From JBBQKF01 sp038326615 (GTDB taxonomy: Bacteria; Bacillota; Clostridia; Saccharofermentanales; UBA5734), in the NCBI GenBank assembly GCA_038326615.1, contig JBBQKF010000008.1, positions 1-60,189 on the forward strand: 60,189 nt of DNA, written 5' to 3'. Of this stretch, positions 9,192 to 17,277 are shown in pieces. Positions within the stretch are counted from its first letter, which is position 1, and every line of letters begins with the position of its first letter. A program made the translations under genes and the position numbers. The notes under the pieces were generated by a model. It made no database searches. It was not told the DNA's origin and worked only from the letters and a program-made list of their open reading frames with translations.

Positions 9192-10244
9192 TTAAAATTG
9201 AATTTTTTTCGCTTCATCGTACATAGCGATTATATTTTTTGCAGGAACTTCAGGAAGCAAGTAATCGTGCGACGCAGCAACTATATACCTTCCATCATGT
9301 CCCAAAATATCTATAATTCTACGAGTTTCATCACGTACTTCTTGTTCAGTACCAATTCTCAATATCTCATTTTCATCAATTCCGCCAAAAAACACAATGT
9401 CCTTCCCATATTCTTTTTTAAGCTGTATTGGATCCATATGTTCTGCACTAACTTGAATTGGATTAATTGCGTCAAATCCTATTTCAATCAGATCAGGTAT
9501 TATTTCATGAATGTCACCGCATGAATGCAATCCTGCATATGCACCATTAGCGTGAGCGAGTTCAACAAGTTCTTTTAATCGTGGCTTAAATAGACTTCTC
9601 CACTGTGATGGTGACATTAGCAGACTTCGCTGTGATCCAAAATCGTTTCCCACAAACTGGAAGTCTATGACACCAGGGTTTTGAATAAATGATTGTTTTG
9701 TTTGCTCGTAATAAAAGTTGAAACAATTTTCCACAATTGCTTCAGGAATCCCAGAATCCTCACACATCTCTATGAAAAATCTTTCCATACCTAAAAGTTC
9801 TATGGCATCGTGGAAAAAAGGAGCCCATGCCCCTCCAATGACACAAAAATTTTCTGCTTGCTTAATATCTTTTGCACTTATCTTGCAATCCCAAATTTTC
9901 GCATCCGGCCACTTGTAATTTTCTACGTCTTTTAAAGTCTCAATGTTTGCAAGCGGGTGGTTTAATGCCTGCCCATAGAAATAACCGCCTCTTTTGATTC
10001 CCCACACACTATCAATGCTTCCATCCGAAAATGTTTCAAGCTCCGGTCCTATATAATTTGGTCTAAAGGTCATGTAGTCAATTCCAAGTTTTGTATAAAG
10101 AGCATCAAACTCGTCTTTGGCACATAATTCATCTGCAATATTTTGTGTTGTGAGTGGGTCTCCACCATACCACATTGGAAACCTATCCGCTCTTTCTCCT
10201 TTAAAAGGTGCAAGTCCTCTTGTTTTTGCTGTTGGCATTGTCAA
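9192..10244 (-). CDS. Uroporphyrinogen decarboxylase-like (MtaA/URO-D superfamily) protein
   Basis: A 350-residue cytoplasmic protein, typical length for the URO-D superfamily. It has the methyltransferase-like metal motif in AGLHSCGDIHEIIPDLI (His-x-Cys-Gly), then FDAINPIQ and the C-terminal VPAKNIIAMYDEA, all common to MtaA/MtbA-like members. The second zinc cysteine of MtaA is not obvious. The ATG at 10244 is preceded by AGGAGG with correct spacing. Probably transcribed towards the 7602-8906 paralogue across a 285-base gap, with an AraC regulator (10870) divergent upstream. Function beyond superfamily membership is not known; methyl transfer between a corrinoid and another acceptor is the leading hypothesis. 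Confidence 0.85.
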   Translation of the reverse strand: MTMPTAKTRGLAPFKGERADRFPMWYGGDPLTTQNIADELCAKDEFDALYTKLGIDYMTFRPNYIGPELETFSDGSIDSVWGIKRGGYFYGQALNHPLANIETLKDVENYKWPDAKIWDCKISAKDIKQAENFCVIGGAWAPFFHDAIELLGMERFFIEMCEDSGIPEAIVENCFNFYYEQTKQSFIQNPGVIDFQFVGNDFGSQRSLLMSPSQWRSLFKPRLKELVELAHANGAYAGLHSCGDIHEIIPDLIEIGFDAINPIQVSAEHMDPIQLKKEYGKDIVFFGGIDENEILRIGTEQEVRDETRRIIDILGHDGRYIVAASHDYLLPEVPAKNIIAMYDEAKKIQF

Positions 10245-10320
10245 TTCCTCCTGTTAGATTTTTATAGTTCTTACGAAGTTAATTAAATTTAAATTCTTGC
10301 TATATAATCGGTTTTTAAGG

Positions 10321-10410
10321 ATTGTTAGTAATTGTTAGTAATTATTAGTAATTGTTTGTAATTGTTTGTAATTGTTTGTAATTGTTAGTAATTGTTAGTA
10401 ATTGTTTGTA
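10321..10410. repeat. Nine tandem copies of a 10-bp unit
   Basis: Nine perfectly phased 10-bp units, variants of ATTGTTAGTA (also ATTGTTTGTA and ATTATTAGTA), upstream of the 9192-10244 gene. The period is close to one helical turn, so any protein reading the unit would sit on one face of the DNA. Confidence 0.9.
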
Positions 10411-10662
10411 TGTTCCAATTTGTGTTTTTTATTATTTCGCATTTTGCAATTGTGTTGGATGAATATATATATAATGTTGATTTTTAAAATATTTCTGATA
10501 CACTAATAATAGGCTTTTATTTGGTAATATTGAATATATATCATAAACCAAAATATATGTATTATAAACTTTTGGATTTTGTAAATGACAATTCAGAGAA
10601 GATTGTTTTAATTCTTTAGACAAATTATCAGAATATTTTAAATGAATTTACAAATTCAAAAT

Positions 10663-10812
10663 GGCTATAGCGTTAACTCAGTAAAGGTTGAAACTCCTAA
10701 GAATCATACTAAAAATAATCAATTACAAATCGAACTGTTGATAAATTAATGGAAGCCACTTGCCTTGATAATCTTTGAAAAAACAATATAGTCCGAGTAA
10801 ACGCTATAGGCT
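10663..10812. repeat. MITE-like inverted-repeat element, copy A
   Basis: About 150 bases bounded by imperfect terminal inverted repeats: GCTATAGCGTTAACTCAG on the left and CGAGTAAACGCTATAGG on the right. The core has no open frame. Related ends occur at 20385-20452 and 51298-51455, so this is a dispersed family. The right end lies about 60 bases upstream of the AraC gene at 10870. An operator for that regulator is an alternative reading. Confidence 0.6.
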
Positions 10813-10869
10813 TAAAATTCAATTCATTTAAATCAACAATAAAAATATGGAAAAGGGGAAAGAATTAAT

Positions 10870-11697
10870 TTGGAAAATTTTAACATGACATTATTGAGTG
10901 GTGGATTTCATAGATGCACACCTATGTGGGATAAGGAAATTATTGTCAAAGAAAATTGTTATAAAATATATTTTCTTGTTAAAGGAAATGCAAGAATTTT
11001 TGCTGATGGCGAGTGGTTTTTATTGGAAACCGGAAATGCTTATTTCATAAATGGCTTTTTACTCGAAAAACAAATTTGCGATGATTTCATGGAAGTATAT
11101 TGGCTGCACTTCGTGCCAGAGTCACCATTTCTGAATATGCATTTTAACCATTCTAAAGCCGTTTTTAGTTGGAAAAAAGAGAGTCCGCTTATAATATCAA
11201 TCGATTATTCGAAAATACCATTTTTGTTTGATGAGCCGTTTTCAGAAAACTCACGACTTATGACAGTCCAAACATTAAGCCTTCGATGTTATATAAATTC
11301 AATTATTCTTATGCTTATTTCAGATTTACTTGGCGAGGACGAACCAACGATTGATGAATCTTCGTATCCATTGTATGTAAAATTAAGCCCTGCCATCGAA
11401 TTCATAAACCAAAACTACCCGCTCGACTTGAAGCTAGAAGAGATTTCTCAGAAGGCATATTTAAATCCTATTTATTTTTCGAGACTTTTCAAAAAATGTT
11501 TTAAAATGAGTCCAGTTCGGTATATGAATATGATTCGTTTAAATGAAGCCTCACGCCTGCTTACGACGACAGCTCAGTCTGTTCTTGAGATTTCTGAAAA
11601 GACAGGGTTTTGCAATCAGTTCTATTTTTCAAAAGTTTTTAAAGCGCATTTTCGCAAAACACCATTGGAGTATCGTTACACGAAGTTTTCGCCATAA
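10870..11697 (+). CDS. AraC family transcriptional regulator
   Basis: About 275 residues: an N-terminal cupin-like sensor half (KENCYKIYFLVKGNARIF, LLETGNAYFINGF) and a C-terminal AraC double helix-turn-helix (LEEISQKAYLNPIYFSRLFKK, then ISEKTGFCNQFYFSKVFKAHF). The frame begins at a TTG preceded by AAGGGG about ten bases upstream; an ATG at 10885 is also possible. It is divergent from the URO-D-like gene at 9192 and is the obvious candidate regulator of it. The MITE-like element and the 10-bp array lie between them. Effector unknown, probably a small sugar or related metabolite. Confidence 0.92.
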   Translation: MENFNMTLLSGGFHRCTPMWDKEIIVKENCYKIYFLVKGNARIFADGEWFLLETGNAYFINGFLLEKQICDDFMEVYWLHFVPESPFLNMHFNHSKAVFSWKKESPLIISIDYSKIPFLFDEPFSENSRLMTVQTLSLRCYINSIILMLISDLLGEDEPTIDESSYPLYVKLSPAIEFINQNYPLDLKLEEISQKAYLNPIYFSRLFKKCFKMSPVRYMNMIRLNEASRLLTTTAQSVLEISEKTGFCNQFYFSKVFKAHFRKTPLEYRYTKFSP

Positions 11698-11711
11698 AGT
11701 CATCACGCGCT

Positions 11712-12640
11712 TATTGTGACCTACTCTCACCACCTGTAGAGGTGGGAGCTTCTTGGGAAGTACAAACTAATGTTCGCATTATTACCAAGCGATCCCCGTC
11801 GGACCGACGGTTCTTTATATTTTCATAGTATACAACAAGATTGAGTATCAGGCTATCCCTAAAATTCTCAAACCCTCAACCCGTAGATTCATTGCAGCAT
11901 TTATATCCCTGTCGAGCACTTCGCCGCATACCGGGCATTCCCAGATGCGATCTGCAAGGGTTAGTTCCCTGTGGGTGTGCGACATAGAAGTAGGTAATTA
12001 AGCTGATCGACTATCCCAAAACTCATCAAATTTCTTTGAGATTATATTGCAACGCAAAGCGATAATCGAATTTGCACCTTTAACAGACCAGCGCATACCG
12101 GATTGCTTCAGTCGTTTCCCGATTACAGTTTTGCAACCTGCTTCAATAACACCGCTTCAAGCTTGTACTTCAGAAATGTCTTCAGCATCCCATATCCGTT
12201 GTCGAGTGTGGATTTACCGAGGTGCAGGCACTGTGCGAGACTTCGCATATTAAGGTATTCTATCACCACCGCATCATAGGAATTGGTTATCTGCCTCGAT
12301 TCCTTGTGAAGGAAGTCCTTCCTTTGGTTTGTGACCTTTTCGTGCTTTTTTGCCGTCTTAATCCTTTGCTTGTTCCAGTTACTTCCGCCTTTCTTTCTTC
12401 TGGAAAGTTTCTTTTGTTCCCTAGCAAGCTTTAGCTCTGCCTTCCTGTACGGTCTTGGATAATTTGGGTTATTAACTTCACTGTCTATATACAGAGATTT
12501 CGATGAATAATCAAGTCCTATAACCTTCTCCGGTGTAGGAATAATAGGCTTAATATCCGATTCATATTCAAACAAAATGGATATATAATAATCCCCCGTG
12601 GGTTTTTGACTTTCGAATACTCCTGATCCAAGTTTAGATT
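11712..12640 (-). pseudogene. TnpB (IS200/IS605-type) remnant, interrupted and 5'-truncated
   Basis: Pieces of an RNA-guided nuclease TnpB. From the 5' side, a frame enters at about 12640 (GDYYISILFEYE), contains the RuvC-I aspartate region KVIGLDYSSKSLYIDS and the catalytic-glutamate region DAVVIEYLNMRSL, then stops making sense at about 12167. The zinc-ribbon end resumes at about 11995 with ELTLADRIWECPVCG and DRDINAAMNL and runs to a TAA at 11712. The N-terminal third is missing and an ISKra4-type fragment sits in the middle, so this copy is dead. A hairpin CCACCT-gtag-AGGTGG at 11731-11746 and a 7-bp palindrome at 11796-11810 lie at the downstream end, as expected for an IS605-type right end. 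Confidence 0.88.
11998..12166 (-). mobile_element. ISKra4-type transposase C-terminal fragment
   Basis: Within the TnpB remnant, a separate frame reads GVIEAGCKTVIGKRLKQSGM and continues RWSVKGANSIIALRC through KKFDEFWDSRSA to a TAA at 11998. The KRLKQSGMRWS...GAN.I.ALR pattern is the conserved C-terminal end of ISKra4-family transposases (from memory of the family). Only about 55 codons remain. It begins precisely where the TnpB frame loses homology, so it was inserted into or recombined with tnpB. Confidence 0.75.
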
Positions 12641-13084
12641 GTTCGTATTAAGGCTTCCTCAAATTTTGCTTTGTCGATTGCAAATTTTGCTCTACCTTTA
12701 TACTTCCCTTCATTTCTAGCTGCTAATATTCCCTTCTCCTGAAGGCTTTTGCGCTCTTTCATCGCATCATAATATTCAACAATTATAAAGGGAATTAGTG
12801 CCGATCGTTCAGTCTTAGAAAACAGCTTGTTTTCTGATTTTGCTTTTATATCCGCTCCAACCAACAGAATTTTTGCAAGCGGTTTTGACAAACTACCCGG
12901 TGTGCTGCCGAAATCCAAAATGCTATTAACAATTACTTCATCTCCATATTGCAAATGATTTATTTTCTTTTTTGAATCATTGAAATTAATAATCTCTTTG
13001 GTATCCCGCATCCTCTCGACAATCAAGTTGTCATAAGCGAGATTTTCTTGAAAATGAATAATATCTGATAATGTTATGTTTCAT
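12634..13084 (-). pseudogene. Serine recombinase/resolvase-like remnant, frameshifted
   Basis: The 12634-13026 frame aligns by eye with the C-terminal two thirds of small serine resolvases: LQYGDEVIVNSILDFGSTPG matches the '.GD.l.v..ldRlgRs' region and KERKSLQEKGILAARNEGKY matches the 'R...GI.aAk..G' end of the long helix. Upstream the frame continues as ENLAYDNLIVER, while a short ATG-initiated piece in another frame (MKHNIIRYYSFSRKS, from 13084) could be the displaced N-terminus. The YxRVS catalytic serine motif is degenerate. The end abuts the truncated TnpB at about 12637, suggesting a recombination joint. Confidence 0.55.
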
Positions 13085-13160
13085 ATGCTTATATTTTATA
13101 AGTTTATATTTTACAAAAATTTTTTTATTTTGGTCAAATAATATTTCGCAAAGCTCAATT

Positions 13161-14060
13161 TCATAGCCGCCTGCCCATACCCTTTTTATCACCAGATAAA
13201 GATGCCTGGTAATCGCGAGGGGACTGCCCTTTGTGCTTTTTAAACATAACGCTGAACTGCGCAACATTAGAAATGCCAACCATTTCTGCTGTATCACTTA
13301 TGTTGAAATACATCGAAAGATAATGGCACGCAAGCTCGGTTTTCTTATCGTTTACGTATCCTACGGCAGTTTTACCAATTTGCTTTTTAAAAATGTATTC
13401 CAGATTTCTTACGGTTGTACATGCATTTGCGGCAATATCGCTTACCTTTATTCTGGTATGCAAATTTGCGTCGATATAATCGAGCGCATTCTCTACGATG
13501 TTTTTAACAGGATTCTCTTTGTCGGATCCAGACTTTAGCGACAGTTCCATCAGACTTTCAAGAATAAGATTTTCAAGCGCAATGCTGGTTCCATGATTAA
13601 CTTTTTTCTGGGGTTTATTGTATGATTCTATAAATTCAATATATGAAATAAGTCTTGGTTGATTGTGATGTCGTTTATGTCCTTTTAGAAAATTTTCAAT
13701 GCAACTTTCACCAAATGTACCAAAACCAGGGCTTCTCACGTTTTTGCTTATTGTTATGAAGATGTATAACAAAGTTAGGTTGTCCTTGGGGCTAGACTGA
13801 ATTTCATGCAATACATCTGGAGGTGCAATGATAATATCTCCCTCTGAAAGGGGATAAACTTCATCGCAGCAATAATAATTACCCTTGCCCGAAAGAACCA
13901 GGCATAACTCGTAACAATCATGGTGATGGCGCTGATTCGAAACTTGATCATAGCCAAAAATGCAATATGATCCAATCTTGCTTGAAAGCCGATACTTTCC
14001 ATATGAGACATCTATTCGTTTGCCAGTTATATATTCAGAGTGAAGTTCGCTTGTATTCAA
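13161..14060 (-). CDS. AraC family transcriptional regulator
   Basis: A 299-residue regulator with an N-terminal cupin (HHHDCYELCLVLSGKGNYYC, LSEGDIIIAPPDVLHEI) and a C-terminal AraC double helix-turn-helix (VSDIAANACTTVRNLEYIFKK and AEMVGISNVAQFSVMFKKHKG). The His-rich start of the cupin could bind a metal or ligand. The start is TTG with GAGGG eight bases upstream; no in-frame ATG is close. It is divergent from the URO-D-like gene at 14666, and two direct repeats 21 bp apart lie just upstream of its start (14095-14125), suggesting autoregulation or control of the divergent gene. Confidence 0.92.
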   Translation of the reverse strand: MNTSELHSEYITGKRIDVSYGKYRLSSKIGSYCIFGYDQVSNQRHHHDCYELCLVLSGKGNYYCCDEVYPLSEGDIIIAPPDVLHEIQSSPKDNLTLLYIFITISKNVRSPGFGTFGESCIENFLKGHKRHHNQPRLISYIEFIESYNKPQKKVNHGTSIALENLILESLMELSLKSGSDKENPVKNIVENALDYIDANLHTRIKVSDIAANACTTVRNLEYIFKKQIGKTAVGYVNDKKTELACHYLSMYFNISDTAEMVGISNVAQFSVMFKKHKGQSPRDYQASLSGDKKGMGRRL

Positions 14061-14094
14061 TGTAATCGCCCTCTTTTCCTAATCATTTTAACAA

Positions 14095-14125
14095 ATATTT
14101 CGTAATTTGCAAAATATATTTCGTA
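14095..14125. promoter_or_regulatory. Candidate AraC-type binding site (two direct repeats)
   Basis: ATATTTCGTA occurs at 14095-14104 and again at 14116-14125, 21 bp start to start, about two helical turns. AraC-family regulators commonly bind such direct repeats. The site is ~35 bases upstream of the TTG start of the AraC gene at 14060. Binding by that protein is an inference. Confidence 0.5.
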
Positions 14126-14370
14126 TTATCTAATTACAAGAGTATTGTTTTAGTAATATAATTAATTTATAGAGCATCGCACCTGCTTTTTCTTTTTCAT
14201 TCAGTTAAATCTTGCAATTGAATTCTGGTCCACTAATCCAACGAGCCTTACAATATCTAACAACATCTTACAACATCTAACAATATCTCTTTTTAAAAAT
14301 AGCGTTAGAAACGAAAACGAGTGGGAAAGTGTTGGGAAAATTAAATTGGAGCGAATGCGAATATCACTAG

Positions 14371-14620
14371 AATATGAGATTATCATGGCAAATAGGATTA
14401 TAAGATTGCTATGGCAAATAGGATTATAAGATAGTTATGATAAATTATAATTTGAGATTGCTATGGCAAATTTGATTATAAGATAGTTATGGTAAATTAT
14501 AATTTGAGATTGCTATGGTAAATTATAATTTGAGGTTGCTATGGCAAATTAAATATAATATTATCATGGCAATTTAGAAGATTAGACTGTTATGGTAAAT
14601 TTTAATTTGAGGTTTCTATA
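14371..14620. repeat. Degenerate tandem repeats, ~25-30 bp units
   Basis: About ten imperfect units built on GATTGCTATGGCAAAT followed by an AT tail (variants GATAGTTATGGTAAAT, TATCATGGCAAAT). They fill most of the 600-base gap between the divergent AraC gene (14060) and the URO-D-like gene (14666). No open frame or stable hairpin is seen. Confidence 0.85.
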
Positions 14621-14665
14621 TAAAAAATGGCATTTACAAATTTTTAAGAAAGAAGGTGTAATTTT

Positions 14666-15907
14666 ATGAATTCAAGAGAACGAGTTCTCGCAACAATCAA
14701 TCACAAAGAGCCTGACAGAGTGGCAATTGACTTAGGGTCAACCCCAAGTTCCGGGATTTCTGCAATAGCTTACAACAATCTAAAAAAATACCTCGGTATG
14801 ACATACGGCAACACAAGAGTTTATGATGTAGTCCAACAAGTCGCTCAACCGGAACTAAGTATTATCGAAAAGTTCAATGTCGATGTGCTGGATATTGGAA
14901 GAATGTTTAATGACAAGGCTTCTGACTGGTATGATTTCAAATTACCAGATGGAAGCACAGCGCAGTACCCTTCTTGGTTTAAACCAGTACTTCAAGGTGA
15001 TAACAGCTATCTTGCTTACAATAAGGATAATGTGTTGGTTGGCAAAATGCCAGTAGGTGCAACATTTTTTGATCAGACAAGTTTTCCTTATCTTGATGAA
15101 TTTCCTGAGAATTATGATAATTTATCTGATGCTATGAGTAAAGTTCTTTGGCAATCTTTAGCACATAGCCCATGGGACCATGCATCTGAACCAGATTTCT
15201 GGCAACAGTTGCGTGAGAAAGCAATTTATCTGAAACAGCATTCCGACAAGGCTTTGATGATTGTCTGCGGCTGTAATCTATTTGAATGGGGAACATTTCT
15301 TCGACGCATGGATAATTTTTTGATGGATGTGTATTCTGAACCTGAAGAAGTTGAGAAACTTTTAGATGCACTGATGGAGAAACACTTGTCAACGCTCGAA
15401 AAAGTTTGCGCTGCTGTTGGTGACGTCGTAGATATTTTGAGATTTGGAGATGACCTTGGCATGGACAGCGGACCTTTCATGTCTCCTGAAATTTACCGCA
15501 ATCTATTTAAACCTAGACACAGCAGGCTTTGTGCTTATGTTCATAAGAACAGTAATATGAAAACTTTCCTTCATTCCTGTGGCTCAATTTACAGGTTAGT
15601 TCCTGATTTAATCGACGCAGGTTATGATATCCTTAATCCTGTTCAAACAACTTGTTTTGAAATGGAACCCGAAAGACTGAAGAAAGAATTCGGCGCAGAT
15701 ATAACGTTCTGGGGCGGTGGAAGCGACACAAGATTTGTACTAAACCGCGGCACAACACAAGAAGTTATGGATGATGTCAAAAAACGACTCGAGGTTTTCG
15801 CTCCTGGTGGCGGATATGTTTTCAACCCGATTCACAATATCATGCCAGATGTTCCACCCCAAAATATTGTTGCGATGTTTGATGCAATCGATGAATTTTA
15901 TAAATGA
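14666..15907 (+). CDS. Uroporphyrinogen decarboxylase-like (MtaA/URO-D superfamily) protein
   Basis: A 413-residue cytoplasmic protein beginning MNSRERVLATINHKEPDR, the standard opening of URO-D-superfamily methyltransferase-like proteins. It has the His-x-Cys-Gly metal motif in FLHSCGSIYRLVPDLI, then YDILNPVQTTC and the C-terminal VFNPIHNIMPDVPPQNIVAM. The cysteine after NPVQTT could be an extra metal ligand. The ATG at 14666 is preceded by GAAGGTG. It appears to be a single-gene unit followed by the BlaI-type gene with its own promoter. It is longer than the 9192 paralogue and lacks the substrate-arginine motif of true URO-D. Substrate unknown. Confidence 0.88.
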   Translation: MNSRERVLATINHKEPDRVAIDLGSTPSSGISAIAYNNLKKYLGMTYGNTRVYDVVQQVAQPELSIIEKFNVDVLDIGRMFNDKASDWYDFKLPDGSTAQYPSWFKPVLQGDNSYLAYNKDNVLVGKMPVGATFFDQTSFPYLDEFPENYDNLSDAMSKVLWQSLAHSPWDHASEPDFWQQLREKAIYLKQHSDKALMIVCGCNLFEWGTFLRRMDNFLMDVYSEPEEVEKLLDALMEKHLSTLEKVCAAVGDVVDILRFGDDLGMDSGPFMSPEIYRNLFKPRHSRLCAYVHKNSNMKTFLHSCGSIYRLVPDLIDAGYDILNPVQTTCFEMEPERLKKEFGADITFWGGGSDTRFVLNRGTTQEVMDDVKKRLEVFAPGGGYVFNPIHNIMPDVPPQNIVAMFDAIDEFYK

Positions 15908-15930
15908 TCTTTTAATTTGAAATAATCCAT

Positions 15931-15981
15931 TTGACACTCCCAAACTATTGTGATAGTATGTGAATACACTATTGTGATAGT
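15931..15981 (+). promoter_or_regulatory. Sigma-A promoter with two BlaI-type operators
   Basis: TTGACA (15931-15936), a 17-base spacer and TAGTAT (15954-15959) form a near-consensus promoter. Two identical 14-bp palindromes ACTATTGTGATAGT lie at 15944-15957, overlapping the -10, and 15968-15981, covering the start region; they are 24 bp apart start to start. This is the expected geometry for a dimeric winged-helix repressor of the BlaI/MecI family that represses its own operon, encoded immediately downstream at 15997. Confidence 0.88.
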
Positions 15982-15996
15982 CTGGGAAGGAAATTT

Positions 15997-16353
15997 ATGG
16001 AAACAGTAAAATTATTTGACAGTGAACTAAAAATAATGGATATTATTTGGTCCAAGGAACCTATTTCAGCGAAAGAAATAAGTGTTATTGCATCTGATAT
16101 CAATGGATGGAACAAAAATACAACTTATACTGTCATTAATAAACTCATTGCTAAGAATGCAGTTGTAAGAAATGATCCTAACTTTATCTGTACTTCAATT
16201 ATCAAAAAGGAAGACGTCCGCAAGGCAGAGACTCAAAATTTGATTGACAAGCTTTATAGTGGCTCTAAGAAAGCTTTTTTTGCTGCGTTTTTTGATGATA
16301 ATATTTCACAAGAAGAACTTGACGAATTGAAATCAATGATTGATAAGAGGTAG
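15997..16353 (+). CDS. BlaI/MecI/CopY family transcriptional repressor
   Basis: 118 residues, the family's usual length. The winged helix-turn-helix is visible as LFDSELKIMDIIWSKEPISA, then NKNTTYTVINKLIAKNAVVR. The C-terminal dimerisation helices end in SQEELDELKSMIDKR. The ATG follows GGGAAGGAA. Two palindromic operators lie in its promoter. It is followed three bases later by a BlaR1-like metalloprotease, the classic repressor/antirepressor pair; by analogy the protease triggers cleavage or release of this repressor when an extracellular signal is sensed. Confidence 0.95.
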   Translation: METVKLFDSELKIMDIIWSKEPISAKEISVIASDINGWNKNTTYTVINKLIAKNAVVRNDPNFICTSIIKKEDVRKAETQNLIDKLYSGSKKAFFAAFFDDNISQEELDELKSMIDKR

Positions 16354-16356
16354 GAA

Positions 16357-17268
16357 ATGTTAGCCGAAATATTCTATTGGGTTATTAACGCAAGCATTAT
16401 CGCTAGTGCAATAGGAGTTATTATCTTGGCATTACGCAAAATTGGTAGAATCCCTCGTTTTGCCATTTATTTCCTATGGATAATTCCTCTTTTAAGATTC
16501 TGGATTCCATTTGGGTTTGTAAATCAATATAGCTTTCTAAATATTATTTCTAAGTTTACAACAAAGACTGTCGAGCTCCATGGAATAATGCCTGCTTTTT
16601 CTGTAAGTAATTTTCTTATGAGTGCTGATAACTATTTCCCTATTAAATACAAGACCGAATTGCTTAAAAATGTATTTACTATAGCAGCTGGTATTTGGAT
16701 AGTAGTTGCTATGGCTGCAATTCTAACATCGATAGCATTATATTTTTTAACAAAGAACGAGTTGAGATCTGCTCTATTAATAAAGGACAATATTTACAGT
16801 TCAGAGAAAATTATTTCACCAGCTGTTTATGGAATATTTCACCCAAAGATTATTCTACCCATTAAAATTACAGGCAATGCCTTTGATTATATAATCATGC
16901 ATGAAAATGTCCATATTCACCGCAAGGATAATTTACTAAGAGTTGTTGCTGTAATTACGGCTTGCGTTCATTGGTTCAACCCACTTTCATGGATATTTCT
17001 TAAAAACTTTTTGTGTGATATGGAACTCGCTTGTGATGATAAAGTTTTGAAAAATTTAAATAAAACCCAAGTTAGTGAATATGCTTTTACCATTCTTGAT
17101 TGTGCATCTGGAAAATCATTTTATGCATCCGCATTCGGTGGTAGTAAGACAAAAATCAGAGTCGAAAACGTGTTGTCGTATAAGAAACTCACTTTACTAT
17201 CATCGGTATTTCTTACTCTATTAGTGATTATCATTGTGCTGGTTTTCATAACAAATGCAAGCTTATAA
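16357..17268 (+). CDS. BlaR1/MecR1-like M56 family metalloprotease, no penicillin-sensor domain
   Basis: 303 residues. Membrane segments at the N-terminus and middle flank a zinc-protease loop with the HExxH motif HENVH (His182-His186), followed by WFNPLSWIFLKNF and MELACDDKVL, all typical of peptidase family M56. A final membrane segment is at about residues 275-297 and the protein stops there. BlaR1 proper has another ~250 residues of extracellular penicillin-binding domain, absent here, so the signal must be sensed otherwise, perhaps through the next gene's product. The ATG overlaps a GAGGTAGGAA site immediately after the repressor gene. Confidence 0.9.
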   Translation: MLAEIFYWVINASIIASAIGVIILALRKIGRIPRFAIYFLWIIPLLRFWIPFGFVNQYSFLNIISKFTTKTVELHGIMPAFSVSNFLMSADNYFPIKYKTELLKNVFTIAAGIWIVVAMAAILTSIALYFLTKNELRSALLIKDNIYSSEKIISPAVYGIFHPKIILPIKITGNAFDYIIMHENVHIHRKDNLLRVVAVITACVHWFNPLSWIFLKNFLCDMELACDDKVLKNLNKTQVSEYAFTILDCASGKSFYASAFGGSKTKIRVENVLSYKKLTLLSSVFLTLLVIIIVLVFITNASL

Positions 17269-17277
17269 GGAGGTTTT

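Noticed and set aside
12634..13084. IS607-type TnpA partner of the TnpB remnant
   Set aside because: The recognisable part resembles Tn3-type/small resolvases rather than IS607 TnpA, and no MerR-like N-terminal helix-turn-helix is seen; linkage to TnpB appears to be a recombination joint.
16357..17268. Beta-lactam resistance sensor BlaR1/MecR1
   Set aside because: The extracellular penicillin-binding sensor domain is absent and no beta-lactamase or PBP2a gene follows.
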